From contig JAAZBY010000114.1 of the NCBI GenBank assembly GCA_012513595.1, positions 1 to 11,816 on the forward strand: DNA of 11,816 nt, written 5' to 3'. The first letter of the stretch is position 1; each line of letters opens with the position of its first letter. The notes beneath the pieces are model-generated. The model ran no database searches, was not told where the DNA came from, and was given only the letters and a program-made list of their open reading frames with translations. Of the stretch, positions 1 through 6,403 are shown piece by piece. The stretch is from Chloroflexota bacterium (GTDB taxonomy: Bacteria; Chloroflexota; Anaerolineae; UBA1429). The translations under genes and the position numbers were made by a program.

Positions 1-1556
1 AGGATCACGCGGGCCAGGCAGACCAGCTGGCGCTGCCCGAGGGACAGGTTGGTGGACTCCTCGAGTACCTCGGTATCGTAGGCGGCGGGCAACGCAGAGA
101 TAAAGTCGTGGGCGTTGGCCGCCTTGGCCGCCGCGATGATCTCCTCACGCGTCGCGTCGGGGCGCCCAAAGGCGATGTTGTAGGCGATGGATCCCTGGAA
201 CAGGAAGGGCTGCTGCGGCACCACACCCAGCTGTTTGCGCAGCGACTCGATGGTGACGTGGCGGATGTCCTGCCCATCGATCAGGATGGCGCCCTCATCG
301 ACGTCATAGAAACGCATCAGCAGGCTGGCGATGGTCGTCTTGCCGGCGCCGGTGGGGCCGACCAGGGCCACCGTGTCGCCCGCCTTGATATGGACGCTGA
401 CGTTGTGCAGGACGGGTGCGTTCTCCACATAGCGGAAGCTGACGTCGTCAAAGCGCACATCGCCGCGCACGTCGGTGAGGGCTACGGCGTCGGGAGCGTC
501 CTGGATCTCGGGCTGGATGTCGAGGATCTCAAAGATGCGCTCACCGCCGGCCATGGCCGCCTGCCAGGTGGTAAAGATCGTGCTGAGGTCCAGGATGGGC
601 TGGGCCAGCCTCTCGATGTAGGAGAGGAACACGACGATGACGCCCACGGTGAGGGCGCCCCCGATGGCCATACGCCCGCCGAACCACAGGATCAGAGCGG
701 TAACCAGGGTGATCAGCACTTCCATGCCCGGGGTGAAAATGGCCGACAGCCGCACGGCGCTGACGTTGGCGTCGCGCATTTCCTGGTTGATCTGGTCGAA
801 CTCGCGGCGGGTGCGCTTTTCCTCGGCAAAGGCCTGGATCACGCGCATGGCGGCGAGGTCCTCGGCCATGCGTCCCGTCAGCGCGCCCACTTTCTGCCGG
901 GTCAGGCGATAGGCCTGCCGGGCCCGGCCAGAGAACCAGACCGTAATGGCGGCCATCGGCGGCAGCACCGAGAAGCTGAGCAGGGCCAGCCGCGGGCTGA
1001 GGAGCATCATCACCACCACGGTGCTGGCCAGGGTGACGACGTCGCTGATCATGGTGATGAGGCCGCTGGCCAGGAGCTCGTGGATGACGCCGACGTCGCT
1101 CAACATGCGCGAGATCAGCGTGCCCGACTCGTTCTTGTCATAGAAGCTCATCGAGAGGAGCTGGTAGTGCCCAAACAGCTTCTGGCGCATGGTGCGCAGC
1201 AGCTCGTTGCCCGTGCGTTCGAGGATTAGCCGGCGCCGCCAGGTGACCACAAAGTCCACGACATAGCAGGTCAGGATGGCCACGGCCGTCCAGGTCAGGC
1301 CCTTCATGTTGCCGTTGGTGATATAGCGGTCGATAGCCAGGCGCCCGATCAGGTAGGGCGTCAACAGCGCCAGCGCCGAGCTGACGAACATGAGCGCCAC
1401 GCCGACGAGCATGCTGCGGACGTGCGGCTTGAGGAAACCCAGCAGACGCTTGGTGATGGCCCAGTCAAAGACCTTGCCCGTCACATCGCGATAGCCCCGA
1501 ATGTGGGCGTGCGGGCCATGGCTGCGCATGCCGCCGCCCGAGAATCCAAAGCTCAT
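1..1556 (-). CDS. ABC exporter half-transporter, consensus-type partner (3' end outside window)
   Basis: An ATP-driven exporter subunit with a fused membrane domain and nucleotide-binding domain, 518 codons visible and cut by the left edge. A Gly/His-rich N-terminus (residues 1-22) precedes the six-helix type I exporter membrane domain (about 40-330). The ATPase domain starts near 362, with Walker A GPTGAGKTT at about 400-408, a Q-loop near 448 and a non-canonical signature LSLGQ at about 504-508. The frame ends about ten residues after the signature, before Walker B, so the catalytic Glu and switch His cannot be checked. The ATG at 1556-1554 overlaps the stop of the upstream transporter gene (ATGA), with GGGGAGGA about 6 nt before it, implying translational coupling. 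A deviant signature is typical of the consensus-site subunit of heterodimeric exporters such as TM288. The partner is the upstream gene. The substrate is unknown; drugs or lipids are usual in this family. Confidence 0.93.
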   Translation of the reverse strand, partial: MSFGFSGGGMRSHGPHAHIRGYRDVTGKVFDWAITKRLLGFLKPHVRSMLVGVALMFVSSALALLTPYLIGRLAIDRYITNGNMKGLTWTAVAILTCYVVDFVVTWRRRLILERTGNELLRTMRQKLFGHYQLLSMSFYDKNESGTLISRMLSDVGVIHELLASGLITMISDVVTLASTVVVMMLLSPRLALLSFSVLPPMAAITVWFSGRARQAYRLTRQKVGALTGRMAEDLAAMRVIQAFAEEKRTRREFDQINQEMRDANVSAVRLSAIFTPGMEVLITLVTALILWFGGRMAIGGALTVGVIVVFLSYIERLAQPILDLSTIFTTWQAAMAGGERIFEILDIQPEIQDAPDAVALTDVRGDVRFDDVSFRYVENAPVLHNVSVHIKAGDTVALVGPTGAGKTTIASLLMRFYDVDEGAILIDGQDIRHVTIESLRKQLGVVPQQPFLFQGSIAYNIAFGRPDATREEIIAAAKAANAHDFISALPAAYDTEVLEESTNLSLGQRQLVCLARVI

Positions 1557-3316
1557 GACGTCCTCCCCAGGAGTGCGGGAGTGAACTCGCCCGCTTCTTG
1601 CCGCAACTGGCGGTGGTAAATGTCGTTGTAAATGCCCGACTGGCGGATGAGATCCTCATGCCGGCCGCGCGCCACGAGGCTCCCCTCGTCGATGACCAGG
1701 ATCAGGTCGGCGTTGCGCACGGTCGACACGCGCTGGGCGATGACAAAGCTCGTGCGCCCCTCCATCAGGTGGGCCAGGGCCGCCTGGATATGCTGTTCGG
1801 TGTCGGTGTCGACGCTGGAGGTGGCGTCGTCGAGGATCAGAATGCGCGGGTTCATCAGCAGGGCTCGGGCGATGGCCACCCGCTGGCGCTGCCCGCCCGA
1901 AAGGGTGGCGCCCCGCTCGCCTACAAAGGTGTTGTAGCCATCCGGAAATCTCATGATAAAGTCGTGCGCCGCGGCGGCCTTGGCGGCCTCCTCGATCTCC
2001 TCCTGGGTGGCGCCGGGCCGGCCAAAGGCGATGTTCTCCCGGATGGTCGTGGCGAAGAGCATGGTCTCTTGCAGGACCATGCCGATCTGCTTGCGGAGCG
2101 AGTTGGTCGTCACGTGGCGGATGTCCACACCGTCGATGCGGATGCTCCCCTCGGTCACGTCGTAAAAGCGCGGGATCAGGTTGGTGACGGTGCTCTTGCC
2201 GGAACCGGTGGGCCCCAGCAAGGCCACGACCTGGCCCGCCTCGACGGCAAAGTCCACGTCGGTGAGGGCCTGGAAACCGTCCTGATAGCGGAAGGAGACG
2301 TGGTCAAAGGTGACCTGCCCCTGGATGTGTTCCAGCGCCACCGCGTCGGGGGCGTCCTCGACCTCGGACTTGGCGTCCAGCACCTCAAAGACGCGGTCCG
2401 CCGAAGCGCGCGATTCGGCCAGCATGTTGGCCAGGAAGCTCAGCCGGCGGATAGGCCCCACCAGCTGCATCACGTAAGAGTTGAAGGCGATCAGCGCGCC
2501 CAGGGTCAGCTGCCCAGAGATCACCAGCCGCCCGCCGAGCCAGATGATGACGACGGCGCTGGCATAGGCCATCAGTACGACAAGAGGCATGGAGAAGGCG
2601 CTGCGTCGGACGGCCTGCATCGAGAGGTCAAAGACCCGGTCGTTTTCGGCGCCGAAGCGGCCCATCTCGGCCTCTTCCTGGGCAAAGCCGCGCACCACGC
2701 TCATACCGCGCAGGTTCTGCTCCAAGCGCGAGGTCAGCACGCCCACCTGATCCTGGCGCATGTGCCAGAGGGGGTGTACCTGGTCGACATAGCGCTTCAT
2801 GTACACCATGATGACGGGCATGACCAGGAGAGACAGCCCGGCGAGCAGGGCGTGCATGCGCACCAGGATGACCACCGTGCTCACCAGGAGCACGATGGCC
2901 TGCACCAGCTGCAGGATGGCGCGACCGGTGAAGCGCCGCAGTCTGTCCACGTCACTGGTAACGCGCGACAGGAGCTGCCCGGCCTGCGACGTGTCGTGGT
3001 AGCGGAATGACAGGGTGACGAGCCGCTCGTACATCTCGTTACGCATCGTGTACGAGATGCGCTGCGAGATCCATTCGGTGAGATAGGTCTCGGCAAAGCG
3101 AAGGATCCCCTGCAGCGCGGTCAGCCCGACGAGGAGCAGCGCCGAGCGGGCCAGCACGTTGAGGTTGCCCTCCCCGATGCCGATGTCGACGACCCTCTCG
3201 ATGAGCTGGGGACGGTAGAGAATAACCCCGTTGATCCCCAGCATGGCCGCGTAGGCCAGGACCTCGGTGAACCAGTAGGGGCGCAGGTAAGCGAGGACGC
3301 GTTTGTAGACGTTCAT
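1553..3316 (-). CDS. ABC exporter half-transporter with degenerate ATP site
   Basis: This 587-aa type I ABC exporter subunit has a six-helix membrane domain (about 15-300) followed by an ATPase domain (about 333-575). Walker A is GPTGSGKST at 368-376, the signature is a canonical LSGGQ at 472-476, and Walker B is ILILDD at 492-497. The residue after the Walker B Asp is Asp497 where catalytic exporters have Glu. The switch-loop His is replaced by Gln528 (IAQRVST). Both changes match the degenerate-site subunit of heterodimeric exporters such as TM287, so this subunit probably binds but barely hydrolyses ATP at its own site. It is the second gene of the MarR-ABC-ABC operon, starting 8 bp after the regulator stop and overlapping the next transporter gene by 4 bp. 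A GGAGG lies 13 nt before the ATG, inside the regulator's last codons. The complex sits in the cytoplasmic membrane; its substrate cannot be inferred. Confidence 0.95.
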   Translation of the reverse strand: MNVYKRVLAYLRPYWFTEVLAYAAMLGINGVILYRPQLIERVVDIGIGEGNLNVLARSALLLVGLTALQGILRFAETYLTEWISQRISYTMRNEMYERLVTLSFRYHDTSQAGQLLSRVTSDVDRLRRFTGRAILQLVQAIVLLVSTVVILVRMHALLAGLSLLVMPVIMVYMKRYVDQVHPLWHMRQDQVGVLTSRLEQNLRGMSVVRGFAQEEAEMGRFGAENDRVFDLSMQAVRRSAFSMPLVVLMAYASAVVIIWLGGRLVISGQLTLGALIAFNSYVMQLVGPIRRLSFLANMLAESRASADRVFEVLDAKSEVEDAPDAVALEHIQGQVTFDHVSFRYQDGFQALTDVDFAVEAGQVVALLGPTGSGKSTVTNLIPRFYDVTEGSIRIDGVDIRHVTTNSLRKQIGMVLQETMLFATTIRENIAFGRPGATQEEIEEAAKAAAAHDFIMRFPDGYNTFVGERGATLSGGQRQRVAIARALLMNPRILILDDATSSVDTDTEQHIQAALAHLMEGRTSFVIAQRVSTVRNADLILVIDEGSLVARGRHEDLIRQSGIYNDIYHRQLRQEAGEFTPALLGRTS

Positions 3317-3324
3317 CTGATCAC

Positions 3325-3780
3325 TTATTCCTCCGTCACTGACACATCTACCCGTACGAGCTCGGCCAACCTCTGCAATGCCCAGTCGATCCTGGTCAAC
3401 TCCTCCACGTCAAGGTCGGGAAGCAAGGCGCGCATCGTGGCCACGACGCTCTGTGGCGCGCGATCGACGATCTGACGGCCGGCCTCTGTCGGCTCGACCA
3501 TGACCTTGCGACTGTCCTTCGTGCAGCGTTTTCGCGTGACGAATCCCTGCGTCTCCATATCATCCAGGATGCGCGACACGGTAGCGTCGCTGACGTAGAG
3601 GTAACGGCCGATCTGCCCCACCGTGCGCGGGCTTTCATCGAGAAGGCAGCGCAGGATGGCCAGGCGGCGCCCGGACTGGCCGACTTCTCTCTTGATCTCC
3701 TGGTTACGGGAGCGCTGGTAGCGTACCAGGCTCAGGTACCGATGCACGATGGAGTCCGCCAGTTCCTGTGAGTGCCCCAT
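3325..3780 (-). CDS. MarR-family transcriptional regulator
   Basis: A 151-aa winged-helix regulator, the usual MarR length. Residues about 53-104 form the DNA-binding region: a helix-turn-helix (TVGQIGRYLYVSDATVSRIL) and a wing with the family's D-x-R pattern (D89, R91) followed by a V-x-x-T-E-x-G stretch. The flanking helices would form the dimer interface. The frame is open further upstream to an ATG at 3879, but the ATG at 3780 is preferred. It has a GGAG 8 nt upstream, gives a normal N-terminus, and places the gene downstream of a good promoter that the longer start would overlap. It is the first gene of a three-gene operon with two ABC exporter subunits. MarR proteins in this position usually repress their own operon and release DNA on binding a ligand, often a substrate of the exporter. 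That role is inferred from context. Confidence 0.92.
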   Translation of the reverse strand: MGHSQELADSIVHRYLSLVRYQRSRNQEIKREVGQSGRRLAILRCLLDESPRTVGQIGRYLYVSDATVSRILDDMETQGFVTRKRCTKDSRKVMVEPTEAGRQIVDRAPQSVVATMRALLPDLDVEELTRIDWALQRLAELVRVDVSVTEE

Positions 3781-3788
3781 GGCTGTGT

Positions 3789-3792
3789 CTCC
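3789..3792 (-). promoter_or_regulatory. Ribosome binding site deciding the MarR start
   Basis: GGAG on the minus strand, 8 nt before the ATG at 3780. It supports this start over the in-frame ATG at 3879, which would put the promoter inside the coding sequence. Confidence 0.6.
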
Positions 3793-3804
3793 GATCGTTG
3801 CGGC

Positions 3805-3813
3805 ACTAATAGT
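3805..3813. promoter_or_regulatory. Possible MarR operator (short palindrome)
   Basis: ACTAATAGT is a perfect 4-1-4 palindrome located about 7-15 nt downstream of the predicted transcription start, between the -10 box and the regulator ATG. GTTGCG occurs as a direct repeat beside it (3797-3802 and 3812-3817, 15 bp apart). MarR proteins commonly bind short palindromes overlapping their own promoters, so autorepression here is plausible. The palindrome is short for a MarR site, and this is only a positional suggestion. Confidence 0.3.
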
Positions 3814-3826
3814 TGCGAGCGTAAGG

Positions 3827-3854
3827 ATTATAGACACGCCAGCAGAAACGTCAA
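3827..3854 (-). promoter_or_regulatory. Sigma-70-type promoter of the MarR-ABC-ABC operon
   Basis: Read on the minus strand, a -35 box TTGACG (3854-3849) is separated by 16 bp from a perfect -10 box TATAAT (3832-3827). The predicted transcript starts near 3820, giving a leader of about 40 nt before the MarR ATG at 3780. This is the best promoter match in the window and sits in a locally AT-richer stretch. Confidence 0.75.
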
Positions 3855-3859
3855 ACCAC

Positions 3860-3883
3860 GCCTGTGGGGGAGATACCACAGGC
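3860..3883 (-). terminator. Hairpin, possible terminator of the DRE-TIM gene
   Basis: GCCTGTGG and CCACAGGC form a perfect 8-bp stem with an 8-nt loop, about 40 nt past the stop of the DRE-TIM gene on the minus strand. The downstream T-tract is weak and interrupted (GTGGTTTGACGTTT), and it contains the -35 box of the regulator promoter. It could end transcription of the upstream gene. It could also be an inverted-repeat protein-binding site 5 bp from the -35 box. Confidence 0.4.
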
Positions 3884-3922
3884 CGGCAGAAGGGGACGGG
3901 CGCGTCGCGTTTCCTGCATGGG

Positions 3923-5131
3923 TTACTCGGCCGGCGTCACGCCCAGTTCTGCAGCGATGGCCAGGAACTCCTCATCGCTCAGGGGGCGGCGGCGGGCTAC
4001 ACCGGCCCTCTGGCTGGCCAGCAGAATGCGGTCGAGGGCGTCGGGCGCCGCCGTGAGGCCGTACTCGGCCAGCTTCTTGGCCACGGCCCCGGCGTCACTC
4101 CACTTGCCGATGACCAGGCGTGGGCTGCGGCCCAGGACTTCGGGCTCGAACGGGAAGGCGTAGGGGCGGGCCCCGCCGGCAGCCAGGGCGGCGGTAGCCT
4201 CCCACTTCTCATAGGCGAAGGCCCCCGGCCCCACGATCGGCTTAAAGTAGCCGTTGGGCAGGCCGGTGATCTCTTCCACCAGGCGTGAGAGCTCGGGCAG
4301 AAGGTCCAGGCGGAGGCCGGTATCGACGCCGTAGAGGACCTCCAGCGCCATGGCTACCTCGTCGAGGGCGGCGTTGCCGGCCCGGTAGCCGACGGCGTTC
4401 ACCGCGACGTGGAGGGCGGCGGCGCCGGCCTCGTAGGCGGCCAACACGTTGGCCACGGCCAGGCCAAAGTCGTTGTGGCAGTGCACCTCGACGCGGAGGC
4501 CGGTGGCCTCCCGCAGGCTGCGCACCAGGTAGCCGATGGCGGCGGGCCGCGCCACGCCCTGCGAGTCGACCACGGTAACGGCGCTGGCTCCCTCGCGTTC
4601 GGCGGCCTGCGCCGCGGCGATGACATGCTCCAGGCTGGCCCGGGTGCACTCGGGGAGGAAGAGGTTCACAGTGGCCCCCGCCTCCTTGGCGGCGCGGACG
4701 CCGGCGCACATCTCGTCCATCAGGACGGCGCGCCCCCGGCTGGAGGTGTGCTGCTGGTACACCTCACCGATGCGGTACCACACCATGATGTGGCGCACGC
4801 CCAGCTCCAGGGCGCGCTCCACGCGCCCCGGCTGCCAAGTGACGTACACGTCGAGCCCCAAGTCCCTGGCGATGATGGCCCGCAGCGCCTCCAGCCAGCC
4901 GGGCACGGTGAGGAAGAGCTCCATCCTCTTGATGCCAAGGCGGGCCAACGCCTCGGCCACGCGCACCTTGCCCTCTACCGTAAAGGCCAAATCGGCGCAC
5001 TCTTCGCCGTCTCGCAGGGTAATGTCGTGCAGGGCCACCTGATGCGGCGGCACGGCGATCTCTGGGGCAAAGTTGTGCTGGCTGGCGGCCCAGGCGGGGG
5101 CCAGCCAGGGTTGCTGCGGATCACGCTTCAT
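3923..5131 (-). CDS. DRE-TIM metallolyase, isopropylmalate/homocitrate synthase-like
   Basis: A 402-aa single-domain protein of the DRE-TIM superfamily, whose acyltransferase members join acetyl-CoA to an alpha-keto acid using a divalent metal. The barrel starts at about residue 32 with HDITLRDGEE (35-44), giving R40 and metal ligand D41. E71 in MELFLT completes the D-R-E triad. H217 and H219 in HCHND are the metal-binding HxH pair. N253 lies in GYRAGN, where relatives normally have GERAGN. After the barrel, LVIGKWSDAGAVAKKL (about 339-354) matches the post-barrel G-K-x-S segment of homocitrate and isopropylmalate synthases, but the usual SGIH motif is absent. There is no LeuA-type regulatory domain, so leucine feedback through one is not expected. 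It stands alone, with no lysine, leucine or nitrogenase genes nearby. An AAGGA lies 9 nt before the ATG. The enzyme class is secure, the substrate is not. Confidence 0.85.
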   Translation of the reverse strand: MKRDPQQPWLAPAWAASQHNFAPEIAVPPHQVALHDITLRDGEECADLAFTVEGKVRVAEALARLGIKRMELFLTVPGWLEALRAIIARDLGLDVYVTWQPGRVERALELGVRHIMVWYRIGEVYQQHTSSRGRAVLMDEMCAGVRAAKEAGATVNLFLPECTRASLEHVIAAAQAAEREGASAVTVVDSQGVARPAAIGYLVRSLREATGLRVEVHCHNDFGLAVANVLAAYEAGAAALHVAVNAVGYRAGNAALDEVAMALEVLYGVDTGLRLDLLPELSRLVEEITGLPNGYFKPIVGPGAFAYEKWEATAALAAGGARPYAFPFEPEVLGRSPRLVIGKWSDAGAVAKKLAEYGLTAAPDALDRILLASQRAGVARRRPLSDEEFLAIAAELGVTPAE

Positions 5132-5190
5132 GTCTCTTTTTCCTTGTCGCTATCAGGGCGGCCTCACGGGGTTGGCGCGCATGCCGCAAC

Positions 5191-5219
5191 ATTTTACCTG
5201 ACGCGCGTCGCTCCGTCGA
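5191..5219 (-). promoter_or_regulatory. Promoter of the DRE-TIM gene
   Basis: On the minus strand, a -35-like TCGACG (5219-5214) lies 17 bp from a -10-like TAAAAT (5196-5191). The predicted start near 5184 gives a leader of about 53 nt before the ATG at 5131. The -10 box has one mismatch and the -35 box two against consensus. Confidence 0.55.
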
Positions 5220-5266
5220 CCGCGCTGACGGCCGACGCGCAACGACTGGAGCCGGCAAGAGTGTCG

Positions 5267-5275
5267 TGGTATACT
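5267..5275 (+). promoter_or_regulatory. Extended -10 promoter of the rightward gene run
   Basis: TGG followed by TATACT (5270-5275) makes an extended -10 element with one mismatch in the hexamer. No good -35 box lies 16-19 bp upstream, which is common for extended -10 promoters. The transcript would start near 5282, leaving about 74 nt of leader that contains the hairpin at 5297-5326. Confidence 0.5.
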
Positions 5276-5296
5276 CGCAGGCAACCTGGCTTCTGC

Positions 5297-5326
5297 GGCG
5301 GGGTGGCCCTGCTCGGGGGCCCCGCC
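5297..5326 (+). repeat. Inverted repeat in the leader of the rightward run
   Basis: GGCGGGG (5297-5303) and CCCCGCC (5320-5326) pair perfectly around a 16-nt loop. A competing GGCCC/GGGCC pairing lies inside. No T-run follows, so it is not a standard terminator. It could act as a leader structure or simply reflect high GC content. Confidence 0.4.
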
Positions 5327-5346
5327 ATACTGGTACCGCTATCACC

Positions 5347-5350
5347 GAGG
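5347..5350 (+). promoter_or_regulatory. Ribosome binding site deciding the GTG start at 5356
   Basis: GAGG lies 5 nt before GTG at 5356. The same frame is open from an ATG at 5266, but that codon overlaps the extended -10 box and has no comparable Shine-Dalgarno sequence. The GTG is therefore the better start. Confidence 0.55.
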
Positions 5351-5355
5351 GCAAC

Positions 5356-5607
5356 GTGCTGCAATCCTTGGCCGAATCGATCGATCGGCACGGCCTGACC
5401 GTTCCAGCTGTCTTTGTGCTGGAACTGGTGCGGCCGTTTGCGTTTCTGTGTGGCCAGGCCTTGCGCGTCAGCGCGCCCCTGCTCGACTCGGTTACCCGGC
5501 AGGCCCCCAGCCGCTATGCGCAGCTCTTGGAAGAGCCCGGCAACGTCGAAACGCTGATCGGCCTGCTGGAGAACAGCGGCGCGCGCCCCGCCGGGCGAGG
5601 AGGCTGA
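5356..5607 (+). CDS. 83-aa amphipathic membrane-associated microprotein
   Basis: First gene of the rightward run, GTG start, 83 aa. I do not recognise a named family. A polar N-terminus (1-13) is followed by a long hydrophobic or amphipathic stretch (about 14-45) carrying a few charges and prolines. A more polar tail (46-75) contains paired leucines and an E-E-P turn (59-61), and ends in a short Arg/Gly-rich tip. The mixed hydrophobicity fits a helix lying on or partly in the membrane better than a clean transmembrane segment. Its TGA is immediately followed by the GTG of the next gene, whose GAGGAGG ribosome site lies inside this reading frame, so the two are probably co-translated. It may be a small subunit or adaptor of the complex encoded downstream, judged from position only. 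Confidence 0.68.
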   Translation: MLQSLAESIDRHGLTVPAVFVLELVRPFAFLCGQALRVSAPLLDSVTRQAPSRYAQLLEEPGNVETLIGLLENSGARPAGRGG

Positions 5608-6393
5608 GTGCACGACCTGATACGCGCCCTCGACCCCCTTTTGCCGCTGAATGCCGATAGCGTCGGCCTTCTGGTGCTGCTGGTGACGCTGCCGTTCTTT
5701 GTAGTGTTTACCTGGAGGGCGCAGCACGGCCGACGGTTCGGGGTGCGACGTATCCCCGTGTATGAACGGCTGCCGCTGCTGACCAATCAGGCCGCCGAGG
5801 ATGGCCGTCCGCTGCAGGTGGCCACGGGCAGCGCTGGGCTCGCCGGGCCGCAGGCCGCGGAGAGCCTGGCGGGGCTGGTGACGCTCGACTATGTTGCCCG
5901 GCGGGCGGCGGTGTGGGGGCAGCCGGTGGTCGGGAGCACTGCCGACGGCGCCTCGCTGCCGGCCGCGCAGGGCCTGTTGCGCCAGGCGCTCGAGCAGGCC
6001 GGCCTGCCCGAGCAGTATCCCGCTTCGGCGCTGGACTACTATGGGCCCGACCCTCTGGCCTATGCTGCCGGCACGGCGCAGTCGGCCGCCACGCACGGGG
6101 CGGGCGCCACGGTGCTGCTGGGGCGGTTTGGCGTGGAGGGGCTGTGGCTGGCAGAGGCCGGCGTGGCCGCCGACCGGGTGCAGGTGGGTGGCACGGCGGA
6201 GCCGGATGCTGCCGCGCTCCTGCATGCCTGCCTCGATGACGCGGTGCATGGCGAAGAGGTCTACGCCGTCGGCGCCTACCTCCACCGTCCCAGCCACCTC
6301 GGCAGCCTGGCCACCCAGGACCTGTTACGGGCGGGCGTTGTCATCGCCATCGTCGTCGGCGTGGTGTTGGCGTCGCTGGGGATCCTCGGGTGA
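5608..6393 (+). CDS. DUF6754-like protein with N- and C-terminal membrane helices
   Basis: A 261-aa protein with a GTG start 4 nt after a GAGGAGG. A transmembrane helix at about 18-36 is followed by a basic stretch (R37-R48) and a soluble domain of about 190 residues. A second hydrophobic helix ends the protein (about 242-260). By the positive-inside rule the soluble domain is probably cytoplasmic. Landmarks are YERLP (52-56), EDGRPL (64-69), an ESLAGL stretch (85-90), a GPDPLAYAAG segment (146-155), G-x-F-G-V-E-G (172-178), GEEVYAVGAYL (215-225) and SLATQDLLR (233-241). This pattern agrees with my memory of the DUF6754 family, which has no known function. It is the second gene of the run, 10 bp before the next start. 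The domain name is from recall and was not tested; the membrane topology is directly suggested by the sequence. Confidence 0.8.
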   Translation: MHDLIRALDPLLPLNADSVGLLVLLVTLPFFVVFTWRAQHGRRFGVRRIPVYERLPLLTNQAAEDGRPLQVATGSAGLAGPQAAESLAGLVTLDYVARRAAVWGQPVVGSTADGASLPAAQGLLRQALEQAGLPEQYPASALDYYGPDPLAYAAGTAQSAATHGAGATVLLGRFGVEGLWLAEAGVAADRVQVGGTAEPDAAALLHACLDDAVHGEEVYAVGAYLHRPSHLGSLATQDLLRAGVVIAIVVGVVLASLGILG

Positions 6394-6403
6394 GGCGGCG
6401 ACG

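Larger units (their letters stand above)
5132..5355. other. Divergent intergenic region
   Basis: This 224-bp region lies between two divergently transcribed genes. It holds a leftward promoter for the DRE-TIM gene, a rightward extended -10 promoter for the seven-gene run, and a GC-rich hairpin in the rightward leader. No small gene was found in it: the rightward frame open from 5266 is better explained as the leader of the gene starting at 5356. Confidence 0.7.

Noticed and set aside
108..1229. Long open frame on the plus strand opposite the left ABC transporter
   Set aside because: It is antisense to a clear ABC exporter. Its product is rich in His, Gln, Gly and Asp with no domain, as expected for a shadow frame in GC-rich DNA.
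1598..3010. 470-codon plus-strand frame opposite the second ABC transporter
   Set aside because: Same reasoning: it mirrors conserved ABC motifs on the other strand and has shadow-like composition.
3923..5131. Confident naming as leuA, nifV or homocitrate synthase
   Set aside because: The class fits, but altered motifs, the missing regulatory domain and the lack of pathway neighbours do not allow a specific name.
4409..5398. 329-codon plus-strand frame over the DRE-TIM gene and the intergenic region
   Set aside because: It runs antisense through the catalytic motifs of a recognisable enzyme and on through a promoter region, with no recognisable domain.
5194..6297. 367-codon minus-strand frame over the start of the rightward run
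   Set aside because: It overlaps a promoter and two better-supported genes. Its composition is dominated by Arg, Gln, His and Gly.
5891..6403. N-terminal extension of the 203-aa membrane protein
   Set aside because: The added stretch overlaps the DUF6754-like gene in another frame and is Arg/Pro/Trp-rich, and a good ribosome site precedes the ATG at 6404.
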